Shown here: piece by piece, positions 15,472 through 17,063 of the stretch
Layout: each line of letters starts with the position of its first letter
Numbering within the stretch: the stretch's first letter is position 1
Assembly (NCBI GenBank): GCA_031267775.1
Contig: JAIRYL010000031.1
Span: 1-17,063 of the forward strand
DNA length: 17,063 nucleotides
DNA from: Tannerellaceae bacterium
GTDB taxonomy: Bacteria > Bacteroidota > Bacteroidia > Bacteroidales > Tannerellaceae
Direction of reading: 5' to 3'
Position numbers and translations under genes: made by a program
Notes under the pieces: model-generated
The model's database searches: none
The model's input: the letters and a program-made list of their open reading frames with translations, nothing else
Told to the model about the DNA's origin: nothing

Positions 15472-16146
15472 ATGTCTATACATGATTATATCTACGCATT
15501 CGTATCTTCTTTTATCGCCTTATTCCCCGTTATGAATCCAATAGGCGGAGGCTTCATTATAAACGGTTTCCTGGAAGGGCTGGACGATATGCAACGAAAA
15601 ATTTATGTAAAGAAAATCATCGCCAATTGTATATTGACAGGCATTGGAAGCTTATTAGCCGGACATCTCATTTTATTACTTTTCGGCTTGGCCATACCGG
15701 TTATACAATTAGGCGGCGGAATTATCATCTGTAAAACAGGGCTGGAATGGCTTTCGGATTCGGAAAGCGGAAAAACAGACAAAACACGGTCGGCAATGGA
15801 TAAGATAATTTCAGACGATATAGAAAAAAAACTGTTTTATCCCATATCATTTCCTGTCAGTCTGGGACCCGGCAGCATGTCTGTTATATTTACATTAATG
15901 GCTTCGGCCGTTGTAAAAGGCAATTTTCTTTCAACCGGCCTCAACTATGCATTAATAGCCCTTGCCATTATCTCTTTGCTGGGTATACTTTATATTTTCC
16001 TCTTGCAAGGAACTCGCATAATGAAAAAACTCGGACGCTCGGGTAATATGGCGCTTAACAAATTAATTGCATTTATCACTTTCTGTATCGGTATCCAAAT
16101 TATTGTAACCGGTATTTCCAAGATATTTCACTTGCAAATCGTATAG
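15472..16146 (+). CDS. MarC-family integral membrane protein
   Basis: A 224-residue inner-membrane protein from the ATG at 15472; an in-frame TTG at 15448 would add eight residues but is less likely. Six hydrophobic segments can be seen, at roughly 8-30, 48-72, 73-90, 128-147, 155-178 and 196-216. Family marks are VMNPIGGGFII (about 20-30), the loop FPVSLGPGSMSVIF (about 126-139) and GIQIIVTGI near the end. The region between segments 3 and 4 is hydrophilic (SDSESGKTDKTRS). Proteins of this family (UPF0056, including E. coli MarC and YchE) are thought to be transporters, but their substrate is unsettled; MarC is not required for multiple antibiotic resistance despite its name. No functional link to the PUL is apparent. 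Confidence 0.88.
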   Translation: MSIHDYIYAFVSSFIALFPVMNPIGGGFIINGFLEGLDDMQRKIYVKKIIANCILTGIGSLLAGHLILLLFGLAIPVIQLGGGIIICKTGLEWLSDSESGKTDKTRSAMDKIISDDIEKKLFYPISFPVSLGPGSMSVIFTLMASAVVKGNFLSTGLNYALIALAIISLLGILYIFLLQGTRIMKKLGRSGNMALNKLIAFITFCIGIQIIVTGISKIFHLQIV

Positions 16147-16150
16147 CCTC

Positions 16151-16314
16151 CTTAGGAGGCGTCTGGAAATAAATTATACAAATTTATTGGAACTGTTTTT
16201 TGCCGGACAAAGCCTGAAAATGCGCGCATACCGGGGCATGTAAGTATTTTCAGGCTGAAGGATGGCGGAAAACAGGCCGATAAATGTATGATTTATTTCC
16301 AGACGCCTCCTAAG
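16151..16314. mobile_element. MITE-like element with long terminal inverted repeats
   Basis: The left end (16151-16180) and the inverted right end (16285-16314) match at 29 of 30 positions: CTTAGGAGGCGTCTGGAAAT, then AAATTATACA or AAATCATACA. Complementarity continues inward: TTTATTGG with CCGATAAA, CTGTTTTTTGCC with GGCGGAAAACAG, and AGCCTGAAAAT with ATTTTCAGGCT (ending 16254). Nearly the whole 164 bp therefore folds into one imperfect hairpin with a loop near 16228-16243. It has no coding capacity. If the mobile unit begins at GGAGGC, both ends are flanked by TA, as after insertion by an IS630/Tc1-type enzyme; no longer target duplication is seen. The parent transposase is not in the window. 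It lies five bases past the marC-like stop and may also act as its terminator. Confidence 0.8.
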
Positions 16315-16598
16315 CAAACGACGACGGCGTCAGGTATTGTGTGGGATTTGTAAGCGCGCGGCGATAAAGAAGTTCAATAAAAAGGGTCGATTAATTAAAC
16401 GCGAATGTAGGAATTAAATTATAAACTCAAACGCTTTCCGAATCATAAAATAAATCGGCTTATTCAATTTATTTTCAACCGATAACTTAAACGCGGCGCA
16501 AGACGGCCGCCCCAACCCCAAACGCCCCGTACCCTGCTGAAATTAATCGACCGTATAATCTATGCGGTCGGGGAAAGTAGTAAACACATAGAATTTAA

Positions 16599-16718
16599 AC
16601 CTGTACGCAGCTAACAGGTATGACGCGCATACCGAAGACGCCCGCCCCCTCTACGGAGAGAGCGGCAGTCCCGCTCTTTCGGAAACCAATGAATAACCTC
16701 GCGCCGGGACTGAGCGGG
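16599..16718 (+). ncRNA. Candidate cis-regulatory RNA with mutually exclusive hairpins
   Basis: ACCTGT/ACAGGT (16599-16604 with 16614-16619) competes with GGTATG/CATACC (16617-16622 with 16628-16633) for three bases. GAGAGAGCGG (16656-16665) pairs with CCGCTCTTTC (16671-16680) over ten pairs with one wobble. The same 3' strand can instead pair downstream: CAGTCCCG (16666-16673) with CGGGACTG (16705-16712), or CCCGCTC (16670-16676) with GAGCGGG (16712-16718). Pairings are seen directly; regulation is inferred. Confidence 0.35.
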
Positions 16719-16736
16719 ATAACAATATTCTAAAGG

Positions 16737-16841
16737 ATGAAAAAAGACAAAACCCTGCCGGCGTCTACGCTAGCCCGAACGTCCACGACAAACTTCACGC
16801 TCGCGAAGCAACGCAACGTATTTTACACGCAAACAATTTAA
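16737..16841 (+). CDS. Possible 34-residue leader peptide
   Basis: An ATG in the context TAAAGGATG opens a 34-codon frame, starting MKKDKTLPAST and ending VFYTQTI, that stops 12 bases before the ATG at 16854. It is basic and rich in Thr. It could be an upstream ORF coupled to the next gene, or chance. I recognise no family, and there is no membrane segment. Confidence 0.25.
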   Translation: MKKDKTLPASTLARTSTTNFTLAKQRNVFYTQTI

Positions 16842-16853
16842 ACCTGCAATAAG

Positions 16854-17063
16854 ATGAGAAAGTTAGTCAACACCAAACTGTTTATTTTAGTCGCATTACT
16901 TATTTGCGCAACTGCTCAACTGGAAGCTAAAGACGTATATGTATCTACTTCTGGAAGTCCAACCGCGACTGGTACGGAGGACGATCCGGTTAATATAGCC
17001 GGTTTCATGACCATTTTTGAAGCCCACGACAGCGGCAAGGACGCTACGTTCAACGCCTATTTT
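16854..17063 (+). CDS. Secreted protein, N-terminus only (beta-helix-like), cut by window edge
   Basis: The first 70 codons of a gene that runs off the right end. Residues 1-25 are a Sec signal peptide (basic MRKLVNTK, hydrophobic LFILVALLICATA, cut near LEA-KD). The mature start DVYVSTSGSPTATGTEDDPVNI fits the pattern YVs..Gs...GT..dPv that commonly opens right-handed parallel beta-helix proteins such as pectate-lyase-like enzymes and surface adhesins. With so little sequence the function cannot be told. A long leader with alternative hairpins and a possible leader peptide precedes it. Confidence 0.75.
   Translation, partial: MRKLVNTKLFILVALLICATAQLEAKDVYVSTSGSPTATGTEDDPVNIAGFMTIFEAHDSGKDATFNAYF

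Larger units (their letters stand above)
16315..16853 (+). other. Long structured non-coding leader region
   Basis: These 539 bases precede the beta-helix-like gene. They hold a 9-bp hairpin (16447-16455 with 16467-16475), a 12-bp perfect inverted repeat (16385-16396 with 16541-16552), the hairpin CGACCG/CGGTCG (16548-16570), a cluster of overlapping helices (16599-16718) and one short possible ORF (16737-16841). No strong TAnnTTTG promoter is seen. No riboswitch family was recognised. Confidence 0.5.

Noticed and set aside
16599..16718. Known cobalamin or TPP riboswitch
   Set aside because: ACTGAG and GC-rich helices recall parts of these classes, but the conserved B12-box and the THI-box core are absent in order and spacing.

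Overview
The window looks like a chromosomal segment of a Bacteroidales bacterium (phylum Bacteroidota). The evidence is a SusC/SusD outer-membrane pair, a Bacteroides-type ECF sigma factor, a propeller/Y_Y_Y membrane regulator, A-rich start regions with little Shine-Dalgarno, and promoters of the TTTG / TAnnTTTG type. Genus cannot be fixed from what is seen; Parabacteroides- or Dysgonomonas-like is plausible.

Layout. (1) 58-1477: an ECF sigma factor on the minus strand, divergent from a compact AT-rich two-gene unit (a 58-residue acidic protein and a DUF5053-like protein with an HTH-like segment). That unit's promoter is threaded through GTAAAC/GTTTAC half-sites. (2) 1478-1990: a 513-base control region with a terminator, three AT-rich dyad units at an exact 22-bp period, a second 15-bp palindrome and a well-spaced promoter. 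(3) 1991-11687: a six-gene plus-strand polysaccharide utilisation locus (PUL), almost certainly one operon: SusC transporter, SusD lipoprotein, a surface glycan-binding lipoprotein (Ig-like plus LamG-like), a Tat-exported Gfo/Idh/MocA oxidoreductase, a Tat-exported TIM-barrel sugar isomerase/epimerase-like protein, and a lipoprotein of the glycoamylase/GH144 (beta-1,2-glucanase) type. (4) 11688-12169: a GC-rich minisatellite whose 41-42 bp units each fold into a hairpin. (5) 12170-15013: a 947-residue one-component membrane regulator, convergent with the PUL and its likely controller. (6) 15152-16146: a small XRE regulator and a MarC-family membrane protein. (7) 16151-16314: a non-coding MITE-like element that folds back on itself over its whole length. 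(8) 16315-17063: a long structured leader with competing hairpins and a possible 34-codon upstream ORF, then the start of a secreted beta-helix-like protein cut by the window edge.

How the genes may work together. The PUL would bind a glucan at the surface (SusD, Ig/LamG lipoprotein), cut it (GH144-like lipoprotein) and import fragments through SusC. It has no ordinary beta-glucosidase in view. Instead it carries two exported proteins whose families pair in oxidative cleavage of glycosides through 3-keto intermediates. A beta-1,2-glucan or glucoside PUL that finishes its substrate by oxidation/elimination in the periplasm is the most interesting hypothesis here; it is inference, not shown by the sequence. 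Other points worth attention are the 22-bp-phased dyads, the self-folding MITE, the hairpin minisatellite and the switch-like leader near the right edge.
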